DNA from: Paracoccus albicereus
GTDB taxonomy: Bacteria > Pseudomonadota > Alphaproteobacteria > Rhodobacterales > Rhodobacteraceae
Assembly (NCBI RefSeq): GCF_024359525.1
Contig: NZ_JAKZEU010000003.1
Location: 354,701 to 418,700, forward strand
DNA: 64,000 nucleotides
Direction of reading: 5' to 3'
Of this stretch, positions 9,554 through 17,027 are shown one piece after another. The position numbers and the translations under genes were made by a program. A model generated the notes under the pieces. The model worked only from the letters and a program-made list of their open reading frames with translations. It did no database searches and was not told the origin of the DNA. The first letter of the stretch is position 1; each line of letters starts with the position of its first letter.

Positions 9554-9568
9554 CGAGCCGGGGGCTCG
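9554..9568 (-). repeat. hairpin downstream of MTA/SAH nucleosidase gene
   Basis: CGAGCC and GGCTCG form a perfect six-base stem with a three-base loop, 15 bases past the stop of the five-gene amino-sugar operon and before the exporter start. No T-run follows, so it may be an mRNA 3' end stabiliser rather than a true terminator. Confidence 0.3.
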
Positions 9569-9582
9569 AAGGGCAAGCATCG

Positions 9583-10203
9583 CTAGATCACGATATGTCC
9601 GTCCCCGATCGCGCTTTGCAGCAGGTCGAGCGCCGCAGCCAGTCGTTCGTCGATCAGATGCAGATATTGCGTCCAGTCGCTAAGGACGCGCAGCTCCTCT
9701 GCCCCGTCCGAAATTCCTCGCAACCCGATCAGCGGAACGCCAAACCGCATCGCAGCCCGAAGATGGGCGAATGTTTCCATATCGACGATGTCCTCGCCGA
9801 TCCGGTCATAGCCGGCGCCAGAGACGATGTTCGCACCCGTCGACAGTGTAGCCTCGGGCAGGCCCGGGATGCGATGGGGCAGGTCCAGCCGCGCGGGCAG
9901 GTCTAGAAATGGCGTCTCGCCGCGCGGAAAGCCTAGCGGGCTTGCGTCCATGTCGCGGTAGGCGACCGCACTTACCTGCACCACCTCGGCCTGGGGAAAG
10001 CGTCGCGAACCGGCAGAGCCGAGCGAGACGATCAGCCGCGGCAACTCTGCCGCCTGCGCAAGCGCGGTGCTAAGCGTCACCGCCGCCTCGACAGGGCCGA
10101 CGCCCGTCATCAATGGCGTGATGCGGCGACGAAGATGCGGGCCGTATTCGGCATCGGCCGCCATCACGAAAAGGACCGGCAGTCCGGCGATCCGGTCGAT
10201 CAT
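9583..10203 (-). CDS. MTA/SAH nucleosidase family protein
   Basis: A 206-residue purine-nucleoside-phosphorylase fold protein. By alignment with E. coli MTAN (Pfs), the catalytic residues are kept: Glu19 (DAEYG), the SLGSAGS phosphate/ribose-site loop near 60-66, Glu143 in VDMETFA and Asp166 in GISDG. It should hydrolyse methylthioadenosine or S-adenosylhomocysteine, or a related nucleoside, releasing adenine. It is the last gene of a coupled operon and overlaps nagA by four bases. Its link to amino-sugar genes is unusual, and another nucleoside-like substrate is possible. Confidence 0.8.
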   Translation of the reverse strand: MIDRIAGLPVLFVMAADAEYGPHLRRRITPLMTGVGPVEAAVTLSTALAQAAELPRLIVSLGSAGSRRFPQAEVVQVSAVAYRDMDASPLGFPRGETPFLDLPARLDLPHRIPGLPEATLSTGANIVSGAGYDRIGEDIVDMETFAHLRAAMRFGVPLIGLRGISDGAEELRVLSDWTQYLHLIDERLAAALDLLQSAIGDGHIVI

Positions 10204-11330
10204 GGCGTCACCACGTCAAGCTCAAGACCGCCCTGCCATGCGCGGTGCAGGCCGAAATCATCTTTCAGATGGACCAGGTCGGCGCGAAGGCCGGGGTCGA
10301 GCCTGCCGCGATCCGTCGTGCCCAGGATTGCGGCAGGCACGCTGCTCGCCATCGCCAACGCACGCTCGACCGGAACCCCGACCTGCCGCACCATGACGCC
10401 GACGGCCTGCGGCAGGCTGAGATCCGCGCCCGCGAGAGTGCCGTCCGTCAGCGTCAACCGCCCGTCCCCGCGCAGGATCCGGCGTCCGCCCAGCGTGAAT
10501 TCCACTGCATCCGTCCCGGCCACCGCCATCGCGTCCGAGACGAGGAACATCCGCCCCGTCGTCTTTGCCCGCATGGCCAGCGCCAGCGTCGCGGGATCGA
10601 CGTGATGTCCATCCGCGATGATGCCGCAGTCGAAGGGCTCGGACAGGGCCGACCCGACCAACCCCGGCTCGCGCGATCCAAGCTGGCTCATCGCGTTGAA
10701 GAGATGGGTCACCATGCTCGCGCCGGCCAGATGCGCCGCCAGCGCCTCGTCGTGCGTGGCTTCGGCGTGGCCGAGGCTGACGATCGCTCCTGCCTTGACC
10801 AGCGCAGCGATCTGCCCGGCGGTGGCGGAAGCCGGCGACAGCGTCACGATCAGCGCCGGAAGTTTCTTCGCGGCCTCGACAAGCAGCGACAAGTCGGCAT
10901 CGTCCATGGCTCGGATCAAAGCCGGGTCGTGCGCACCCGTGCGTCGCGGGTCGAGATGAGGACCCTCCAGATGCAGGCCCGCAAATCCGGGAACAGACTG
11001 CCGCGCTGCCTCGACCCCTGCGGCGATGACTGCCGCAGTCGCCTCGGGACGATCGGTGATCAAGGTTGGCATGATCGTGGTCGCGCCGAGGCTGGCATGG
11101 GTCGTGCAGATGCGGGCGATGCCTTCGACGCCGGTGTCGGCGTCCAGCATGATGCCGCCACCGCCGTTCACCTGAAGGTCGATGAAGCCTGGCGCAAGGA
11201 TGCCATCGCCCAGATCCTCGCCGGTGCCGTCGTCGGGGCGGATCGCGTCGATCCTATCGCCCGACAGATGCAGCGCGGCATCGTCGTGGAACCGCTCACC
11301 GTCGAAGATGCGGGCGCCGCGCAGGATCAT
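10200..11330 (-). CDS. nagA: N-acetylglucosamine-6-phosphate deacetylase
   Basis: A 376-residue amidohydrolase that removes acetate from GlcNAc-6-phosphate. It shows the NagA-type QVNGGGG N-terminal motif, the metal-binding HLEGPHLDP segment, SLGHAEATHDEA, the THLFNAMS histidine motif and the catalytic-aspartate SDAMA motif. The length is normal for the family. It overlaps the kinase upstream and the nucleosidase downstream by four bases each, so the three are co-translated. The kinase presumably supplies its phosphorylated substrate. No nagB deaminase or amino-sugar transporter is in the window. Confidence 0.9.
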   Translation of the reverse strand: MILRGARIFDGERFHDDAALHLSGDRIDAIRPDDGTGEDLGDGILAPGFIDLQVNGGGGIMLDADTGVEGIARICTTHASLGATTIMPTLITDRPEATAAVIAAGVEAARQSVPGFAGLHLEGPHLDPRRTGAHDPALIRAMDDADLSLLVEAAKKLPALIVTLSPASATAGQIAALVKAGAIVSLGHAEATHDEALAAHLAGASMVTHLFNAMSQLGSREPGLVGSALSEPFDCGIIADGHHVDPATLALAMRAKTTGRMFLVSDAMAVAGTDAVEFTLGGRRILRGDGRLTLTDGTLAGADLSLPQAVGVMVRQVGVPVERALAMASSVPAAILGTTDRGRLDPGLRADLVHLKDDFGLHRAWQGGLELDVVTP

Positions 11331-12172
11331 GCGGCAACCATTGCGCGGGCCATCTGGACAGCACCGTGAAGCGGTGATGCCAGCGGTGCGACGATAGGCC
11401 AGCGGCCGGCCAGCCGTGCCTGATAGATCGGACCCAGGCCGCCGACAAAGGCGACCGGCAGCGTTTCGGTCTGTTGCAGCAGCCCGATCGCCGCCGCGAC
11501 GTGGGTGTCCGCTTCTGCCAGCAGCGCGGCGGCCAGCGGATCGTCCGTCGCGGCAAGGATATCGGCCACAAGGCCGCCGAAATCCGACGGACGCGCACGG
11601 CTGGCGAACGTCACGATGCCCGGGACGCCACCCATCCGATCCAGCAGCCTCTGCGCCAGCGGCGTGATCGCCGCGTGGCCATCAGCGGCGCGCAGGACGC
11701 GGGACAGAAGCTGTCGCCCCAACCAGCTACCGCCAGCCTCGTCACCCAGCACCGGACCGCGGCCGCCGATCAGGCGGAACGCACCGCCGAGCTGACGCGA
11801 GAAGACCGATCCGGTGCCCAATGTCGCCACGATGCCGTCGCGGTCACCCAAGGCGCCGGCCGTGGCAATCACTGCGTCTTGGACAACCTGCGCACGCCCG
11901 AAGGGCAGTTCCGCGACCAACCAGTCGCGCGCGGACGAGACCTCGGCCCCTGCCAGACCCAGCACCGCCGTGACCCGTTCAGGCGCGATGCCGTCAAGCG
12001 CTTGCGAGGATGCATCCAGAATCGCCGACAGCGCGCTGCCGCGGTCTGAATTCACATTGGCCGGCCCGCCCCTTCCCTCGCCGATCTCGCGCCCTGCGGC
12101 GTCGCACAAAAGCGCTCGGCAACCGGTGCCGCCGCCGTCGACCCCCAGGTAATAGTCGGTCGGTCCGCTCAT
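11327..12172 (-). CDS. BadF/BadG-type ATPase, probable N-acetylglucosamine kinase
   Basis: A 281-residue ASKHA-fold kinase. It has the phosphate-1 loop GVDGGGTGCRALL at about residues 10-22, the LGTGSVFSR phosphate-2 loop near 117 and GRGPVLGDEAGGSWLG near 137, all standard for the BadF/BadG/BcrA/BcrD family that includes GlcNAc kinases. Placement directly before nagA strongly suggests it phosphorylates an amino sugar at position 6. Glucosamine or another hexosamine is an alternative substrate. Four-base overlaps join it to the genes on both sides. Confidence 0.82.
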   Translation of the reverse strand: MSGPTDYYLGVDGGGTGCRALLCDAAGREIGEGRGGPANVNSDRGSALSAILDASSQALDGIAPERVTAVLGLAGAEVSSARDWLVAELPFGRAQVVQDAVIATAGALGDRDGIVATLGTGSVFSRQLGGAFRLIGGRGPVLGDEAGGSWLGRQLLSRVLRAADGHAAITPLAQRLLDRMGGVPGIVTFASRARPSDFGGLVADILAATDDPLAAALLAEADTHVAAAIGLLQQTETLPVAFVGGLGPIYQARLAGRWPIVAPLASPLHGAVQMARAMVAA

Positions 12173-12891
12173 GCTTGTTCGGGCTTGCGGAAATAGGCGT
12201 AGCCCGCTTTCTCGACGAAGCCGAGCCGTTCATACAGCGCCAGCGCCCCAACATTCGGTCGGCTGACTGCCAGACCCAAGGTTTCGGCACCATTTTCGCG
12301 CGCCCAGAAGGCTGCTGCGCGCATCATCCACGCCGCGAGGCCCTTGCGCCGCCACGGGAGAAGAACTTCGACCGCATGAATCATCGCGACTCCACTGTCG
12401 ATTGCAACGAAACCCGCACCGGCCGCGCGATCCTCGATCCGGCCCAGCAGTGCGGCTTTCGGTCCGGTGACGCGGTCCATCACTGCCTGACGCGATGGAC
12501 CGATATTGCCGGCGGACCAGATCTCTCGCTGGATCGCGAGCGGTGGCCAAACGGTGAAGGCCGTGACCGGCGGCAAGTCACGGTCGGTCAGCCGCTCGAC
12601 CGATACGGCCATGATCGCGGTGGGGTTGGTACGGGCGTAACCCCGATCCTCCAGCGCCTCGGTCAGCGCGTGATCGCTGTCCAGCACCCGGAACATCGGC
12701 TCCTGGTCCCATCCTCGCTGAAGGTCCGCCGCAGCTTCGATATCGTCGGGGCTCCAGTTGCCGGCCTTGCGGGCGGAACTGACGCGACCACCACCGCCAC
12801 GCCCACGCCCGACCGAAAACCCGCCTGCATCGGCGTATTCTGCCGCGGGCCAGGTCCGCTCGAAAGCCCGGAAGAGCGCGGCCTCGCTCAC
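12169..12891 (-). CDS. GNAT family N-acetyltransferase
   Basis: A 240-residue protein. A C-terminal GNAT core carries the acetyl-CoA loop RRKGLAAWMM near residue 181 and the SRPNVGALALYERLGF motif near 210. The first 100 residues are a family-specific extension with a Gly/Arg-rich loop around residues 28-37. The start is GTG at 12891, overlapping the upstream stop as GTGA. Its place beside a kinase and nagA allows an amino-sugar substrate, but amino acids, peptides or proteins are equally possible. Confidence 0.78.
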   Translation of the reverse strand: MSEAALFRAFERTWPAAEYADAGGFSVGRGRGGGGRVSSARKAGNWSPDDIEAAADLQRGWDQEPMFRVLDSDHALTEALEDRGYARTNPTAIMAVSVERLTDRDLPPVTAFTVWPPLAIQREIWSAGNIGPSRQAVMDRVTGPKAALLGRIEDRAAGAGFVAIDSGVAMIHAVEVLLPWRRKGLAAWMMRAAAFWARENGAETLGLAVSRPNVGALALYERLGFVEKAGYAYFRKPEQA

Positions 12892-13628
12892 AGCGAAAGG
12901 CGCTCGCGCAGCGCGTCCATCGCGGCGGCGACACGCTCGGCATCAAGACCACGGATCACCAGATTGGTCCCGAAACCCTCGGGACGGTGAAACGGATAAC
13001 TGCCCATCGACAGGTCCGGCCATTCGGCAGCCAGCGCGCCCAGATCGTCGGCGACCGCGCTTTCGGGGCGCAGCACCTCGACCGAGGCGCTGGTGACACG
13101 GCGTCCAGCCGGCAGACGCGGCAGCAGCCAGTCGACCATGGCCGTAAAGACTTGCGGCACGCCAGCCATCACATGCGTATGCCCGATCGAAAACCCCGGC
13201 GCGGCGCTGACCTCGTTCAGGATCAGACTCGCGCCCAGCGGGATGCGCGCCATGCGCAGCCGGTTGCCCGTGACCTCGACCCCAAGCCGGGTCCAGCGCT
13301 CGACCATCAGGGCCTTGGCTTCCTCGTTGATCTCGATCCCGACGCCATGCGCCGCCGCCACCGCGTCGGCGGTGATGTCGTCATGCGTCGGCCCGATTCC
13401 GCCAGAGGTGAACAGGTAATCGCAGGTCCCGCCAAGGCTGCCGTCGAGCGCCCGAATCGCCGCCACGATCTGATCGTGGTCGTCGGCAACGATACGCACC
13501 TCGCGCAAATCGATCCCCGCGTCTGTCAGGCGCTCGGCCAGATGATGGGCGTTGCCCTCTCGCGTGCGGCCCGACAGGATCTCGTCCCCGATGACGAGGA
13601 TCGCGGCGGTCGGATTGTCGGATTGCAT
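12888..13628 (-). CDS. molybdopterin-binding domain protein (CinA N-terminal type)
   Basis: A 246-residue protein beginning with the AILVIGDEILSGRTREGNA block and carrying FTSGGIGPTHDDIT near residue 74, the standard MoCF/CinA signature. It has only this domain and no C-terminal nicotinamide-nucleotide amidase domain, as in many alphaproteobacterial CinA-like proteins. The biochemical role of the isolated domain is unclear; nucleotide pyrophosphatase activity is known for some COG1058 proteins. The ATG at 13628 is chosen because the conserved domain begins seven residues later. It is the first gene of the five-gene operon running down to 9583. Confidence 0.82.
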   Translation of the reverse strand: MQSDNPTAAILVIGDEILSGRTREGNAHHLAERLTDAGIDLREVRIVADDHDQIVAAIRALDGSLGGTCDYLFTSGGIGPTHDDITADAVAAAHGVGIEINEEAKALMVERWTRLGVEVTGNRLRMARIPLGASLILNEVSAAPGFSIGHTHVMAGVPQVFTAMVDWLLPRLPAGRRVTSASVEVLRPESAVADDLGALAAEWPDLSMGSYPFHRPEGFGTNLVIRGLDAERVAAAMDALRERLSL

Positions 13629-13735
13629 GGAAAATCCCCGGCTCGGTGATGGCGCTTTCCTCATACGCCTGCGCACGGGACTGGAACAAGAGGCCGCCGA
13701 TCGCTATCTAGGCGGACAGGCGAAAGGATTTTCCG

Positions 13736-14527
13736 ATGAACGACGCGCAGCTGACCAAGGAAGGTATCCGCATCCACCCGGCCGAGGATTTCGAGGGGAT
13801 GCGCAAGGCCGGTGCCTTGACGTCCCGCATCCTCGATGAGGTCGGCGCCTTGGTCGAGCCGGGCGTGACCACGGGCGCGCTCGACGATTTCATCACCCGC
13901 CGGGTCGAGGAAGAGGGCGCGACCAGCGCCACGATCGGCTATCGCGGCTACCAGCACGCCAGTTGCATCAGCGTGAACCACGTCGTCTGCCACGGAATTC
14001 CCGGCGACAAGGTCCTGTCGGACGGCGACATCCTGAACATCGACGTGACGGTGATCGTGGACGGCTGGTACGGCGACAGCAGCCGCATGTACGTTGCGGG
14101 CAACCCGTCGATCAAGTCGCAGCGGTTGATCCGCGTCACGCATGACGCGTTGATGAAGGGGATCGAGGCGGTCCGCCCCGGCGCGACGTTCGGCGACATC
14201 GGCGCGGCGATCCAGACCTATGCGGAAGGCCAGCGCATGTCTGTCGTGCGGGACTTCTGCGGCCACGGGCTGGGCCGCGTGTTCCACGCCCCGCCGAACG
14301 TTCTGCATTTCGGCCGTCCCGGCAAGGGCCCGCGGCTTGAGGAAGGCATGTTCTTCACCATCGAGCCGATGATCAATCTCGGCCGACCCGAGACCAAGAT
14401 TCTGGCCGATGACTGGACAGCCGTGACCCGCGACAAGTCGCTGTCGGCGCAGTTCGAGCATTCCGTGGGCGTAACCGCCGACGGCTGCGAGATCTTCACC
14501 GCCTCGGACAAGTTCTTCCCCGCTTGA
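13736..14527 (+). CDS. map: methionine aminopeptidase, type I
   Basis: A 263-residue metalloprotease that removes the N-terminal methionine from new proteins. The metal ligands typical of type I MAPs are in place: Asp in NIDVTVIVDGWYGDSS near residues 101-116, His in CGHGLGRVFH near 180 and Glu in FTIEPMINLG near 210, plus a final Glu in FEHSVGV near 242. An AAAGGA ribosome-binding site lies just upstream. It is divergent from the cinA-like operon and converges with the FemAB-like gene with a four-base gap. Confidence 0.95.
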   Translation: MNDAQLTKEGIRIHPAEDFEGMRKAGALTSRILDEVGALVEPGVTTGALDDFITRRVEEEGATSATIGYRGYQHASCISVNHVVCHGIPGDKVLSDGDILNIDVTVIVDGWYGDSSRMYVAGNPSIKSQRLIRVTHDALMKGIEAVRPGATFGDIGAAIQTYAEGQRMSVVRDFCGHGLGRVFHAPPNVLHFGRPGKGPRLEEGMFFTIEPMINLGRPETKILADDWTAVTRDKSLSAQFEHSVGVTADGCEIFTASDKFFPA

Positions 14528-14531
14528 TCCG

Positions 14532-15665
14532 TTAGTCGCCGCGCCTGAACGGCGTGTGGCCCGACAGGATCTCGATATCCTCGCCCACCGCCTCGCGCTC
14601 GCGCTGCAGATAATCCTCGACCGCGCGATGAAATGCCGGATCGCTCATCCGGTGAAGCGAGTGAGTTTCGACCGGGACGTAGCCGCGCGCCAGTTTGTGT
14701 TCCCCCTGCGCGCCAGCCTCGACCCGCGACAGGCCATGCGAGATCGCGAAGTCGATGGCCTGGTGATAGCACAGCTCGAAATGCAGGAACGGGTGATCCT
14801 CGGTGCAGCCCCAGTAGCGACCGTATAGCGCATCCGGTCCGATGAAGTTCAGCGCGCCGGCGACCGGACGGCCCTCGCGTTCGGCCAACACCAGCAGGAT
14901 GTCGTCGCGCATCGTGTCGTGGATCCGGTCGAAGAAGGCGCGGGTCAGATAGGGGCGGCCCCATTTGCGACTGCCGGTGTCCTGGTAGAACCGCCAGAAG
15001 GCATCCCAGTGACGCGGCTCTATCTGGTCCCCGGTCAATTGTCGGATGGTGCCGCCGAAACCCTGCGCGCGCTCCCGCTCTTTACGCAGATCCTTGCGCT
15101 TGCGGCTGGACAGCGCGGCGAGGAAGTCACCGAAATCGCCGTAATTGTCGTTCAGCCAGTGAAATTGCTGGCTGGTGCGGCGAAGGTAGCCCGCCTCGGC
15201 CGCCAGATCGGCCTCATCCTCTGTGCAGAAGGTGACGTGGACGCCTGACAGTTCCGCCCGCTCGGCGATCTGCGCCATGCCCTGCAGCAGCGCCACCCGG
15301 ATCGAGGCTTCGGGCGACAGCAGCCGCGGACCCGTCGCCGGCGTGAACGGCACCGCACATTGCAGCTTGGGGTAATAGCGTCCACCCGCGCGAGCGTAGG
15401 CTTCAGCCCAGCCGTGATCGAAGATGTATTCGCCCTGGCTGTTCGTCTTGGCGTAAAGCGGCGCGACACCGACCAGCGTGCCGTCCAGTGTCGCGGTCAG
15501 ATGCAGAGGTTGCCAGCCGGTCTTGTCCCCGACCGACCCGGATGCCTCCAGCGCATGCAGGAACCGATGCGATGTGAACGGATTGTCCCCCGCCATTCGG
15601 TCCCAGTCACGGGCCGCGATGTCTGCGATGGCGGAATGGGTCTCGACGCTGATCTCGGCGCTCAT
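14532..15665 (-). CDS. FemAB-like / DUF482 GNAT-fold protein
   Basis: A 377-residue protein of the COG3146 (DUF482) group, annotated in databases as predicted N-acyltransferase. Conserved stretches visible are NPFTSHRFLHALE near residue 29, LYAKTNSQGEYIFDHGWA near 77, a basic SRKRKDLRKERE helix near 190 and HKLARGY near 326. GNAT and Fem transferases move acyl or aminoacyl groups, but no activity is known for this family. Its role beside map, with which it converges, cannot be inferred. Confidence 0.75.
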   Translation of the reverse strand: MSAEISVETHSAIADIAARDWDRMAGDNPFTSHRFLHALEASGSVGDKTGWQPLHLTATLDGTLVGVAPLYAKTNSQGEYIFDHGWAEAYARAGGRYYPKLQCAVPFTPATGPRLLSPEASIRVALLQGMAQIAERAELSGVHVTFCTEDEADLAAEAGYLRRTSQQFHWLNDNYGDFGDFLAALSSRKRKDLRKERERAQGFGGTIRQLTGDQIEPRHWDAFWRFYQDTGSRKWGRPYLTRAFFDRIHDTMRDDILLVLAEREGRPVAGALNFIGPDALYGRYWGCTEDHPFLHFELCYHQAIDFAISHGLSRVEAGAQGEHKLARGYVPVETHSLHRMSDPAFHRAVEDYLQREREAVGEDIEILSGHTPFRRGD

Positions 15666-15759
15666 GGGCAGGACCTAATCATCGGCCCAGGCTTTGTCAG
15701 CAGGCATAGCCCAAGGTCCTGGCGGATGCCCCCGCAATATTTCGTCACCGCGAATAGGT

Positions 15760-16512
15760 TCACGTCGCCGCAGGGTAGCCTTCAAAGGTGATGTTGTCGC
15801 AGCGGGTCCGCGCCTGCGCCTCGGCCTCGGGGGACCGGATCGTCCAGCACAGGATCGGCACGCCGCGTGCCCGCAAGGCCGTGATGGCAGGGTTCGCGAG
15901 ATCCTTGTGGTCGTGCGAGACGAAAGACGCGCCGGACTGGTCGAACATGGAAAGCGAAGCGAGGTCCGAGCGCGTGGCGTCGTCGATCATCGGCCAGTCA
16001 TCTTCGTTGTAATCGCAACTCACAATCCCGCAGGCGATGTCGGGCGCCTGCTTGTGAAATGCCGCGACCACATGCGGATTGAAGGACATTACCGCGACGG
16101 GACCCTTGTAGCCCGACAATGCCTCGGCCACGCGCAGATGCAGATCGCCGATCTGCTCGCCCAGCCGTCCATCCTGATCCTTGATCTCGATCAGCAGCGG
16201 GGCACGGCCGTCTATGATCTTGAGATAGCTCGACAATAGCGGAATTGCCTGATCGCTTTTTCCCAGCCTGAAATCGGCGAGTTCCTCGGTCGTCAGGTCG
16301 GCCACAAATCCTTCGTCCCCGGCCAGACGCGTCAGGTCGTAATCGTGAAAGACAACGGGCGTGCCGTCGGCCGTGTGCTGTATATCCAACTCGATCCCAT
16401 AGCCCGCCGCAATGGCCGCCTCGGCCGCCGCAACGCTGTTTTCAGGGACCTGCGCGTCGTGCAGACCGCGATGGGCGATCGGGCGGTCCAGAAACTCGGG
16501 CGGCAGGGTCAC
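15760..16512 (-). CDS. glycerophosphodiester phosphodiesterase family protein
   Basis: A 250-residue TIM-barrel hydrolase releasing glycerol-3-phosphate from deacylated phospholipids. The GDPD signatures are AHRGLHD near residue 12, PENSVAA near 23, and IELDIQHTADGTPVVFHD near 40, containing the catalytic histidine and metal-binding acids. No signal peptide is seen, so it is probably cytoplasmic. It starts at GTG 16512, overlapping the ridA stop as GTGA, so the two genes form a coupled pair. Confidence 0.88.
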   Translation of the reverse strand: MTLPPEFLDRPIAHRGLHDAQVPENSVAAAEAAIAAGYGIELDIQHTADGTPVVFHDYDLTRLAGDEGFVADLTTEELADFRLGKSDQAIPLLSSYLKIIDGRAPLLIEIKDQDGRLGEQIGDLHLRVAEALSGYKGPVAVMSFNPHVVAAFHKQAPDIACGIVSCDYNEDDWPMIDDATRSDLASLSMFDQSGASFVSHDHKDLANPAITALRARGVPILCWTIRSPEAEAQARTRCDNITFEGYPAAT

Positions 16513-16967
16513 GATGCGATCTCGAAGATCGCCTCGACCTCGACCGCGACGCCGCGCGGCAAGGCGGCGGCGCTGACAGCGGCGCGGGCGTGGCGGCCGG
16601 CATCGCCGAAGACCTCGACCATAAGGTCCGAGCAGCCGTTGATGACCTCGGGTTGGTCGGTGAAATCGGGCGTCGAGTTGACGAAGCCGGTCAGCTTCAC
16701 GACGCGGACGATCTTGTCCAGCGAACCCGTCGCGGCGCGCGCCTGCGCAATCAGCGCCAGACCGCAACGGCGTGCGGCGGCCGCTGCACTCTCGACATCC
16801 AGGTCACGGCCGACCACGCCCTTGATCAACCCGTTTTCGTCGGCGCTGATCTGGCCTGACACGAACAGCATGTTGCCTGACTGCACCGCCGGAACGTAGT
16901 TCGCGGCGGGTGCGGGCGCGTCGGGCAGCGTGATGCCCAGCTCGGCGAGGCGGCTTTCGATGTCCAT
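16509..16967 (-). CDS. RidA family enamine/imine deaminase
   Basis: A 152-residue YjgF/YER057c/UK114 protein. The key arginine of the RidA active site corresponds to Arg128 (HARAAV), with the family end motif VEVEAIFE at 142-149. RidA enzymes hydrolyse reactive enamines made by PLP enzymes such as threonine dehydratase; ilvA is about 8 kb away at 25090 on the other strand. At about 150 residues it belongs to the longer RidA subgroup, so its substrate may differ from archetypal RidA. It is co-transcribed with the phosphodiesterase gene. Confidence 0.85.
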   Translation of the reverse strand: MDIESRLAELGITLPDAPAPAANYVPAVQSGNMLFVSGQISADENGLIKGVVGRDLDVESAAAAARRCGLALIAQARAATGSLDKIVRVVKLTGFVNSTPDFTDQPEVINGCSDLMVEVFGDAGRHARAAVSAAALPRGVAVEVEAIFEIAS

Positions 16968-16986
16968 GTGATTCCCCGTTTCGGTT

Positions 16987-17016
16987 TTAGGTTGTCTGGC
17001 TTGGGCCGCAACCTAA
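16987..17016. repeat. 8-base inverted repeat between smc and ridA
   Basis: TTAGGTTG and CAACCTAA are perfect inverted copies separated by 14 bases, located between the smc stop and the ridA start. No T-run follows on the minus strand. It could be an operator for the ridA pair or a weak 3' hairpin for smc. Confidence 0.35.
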
Positions 17017-17027
17017 CGCGGGGTCGG

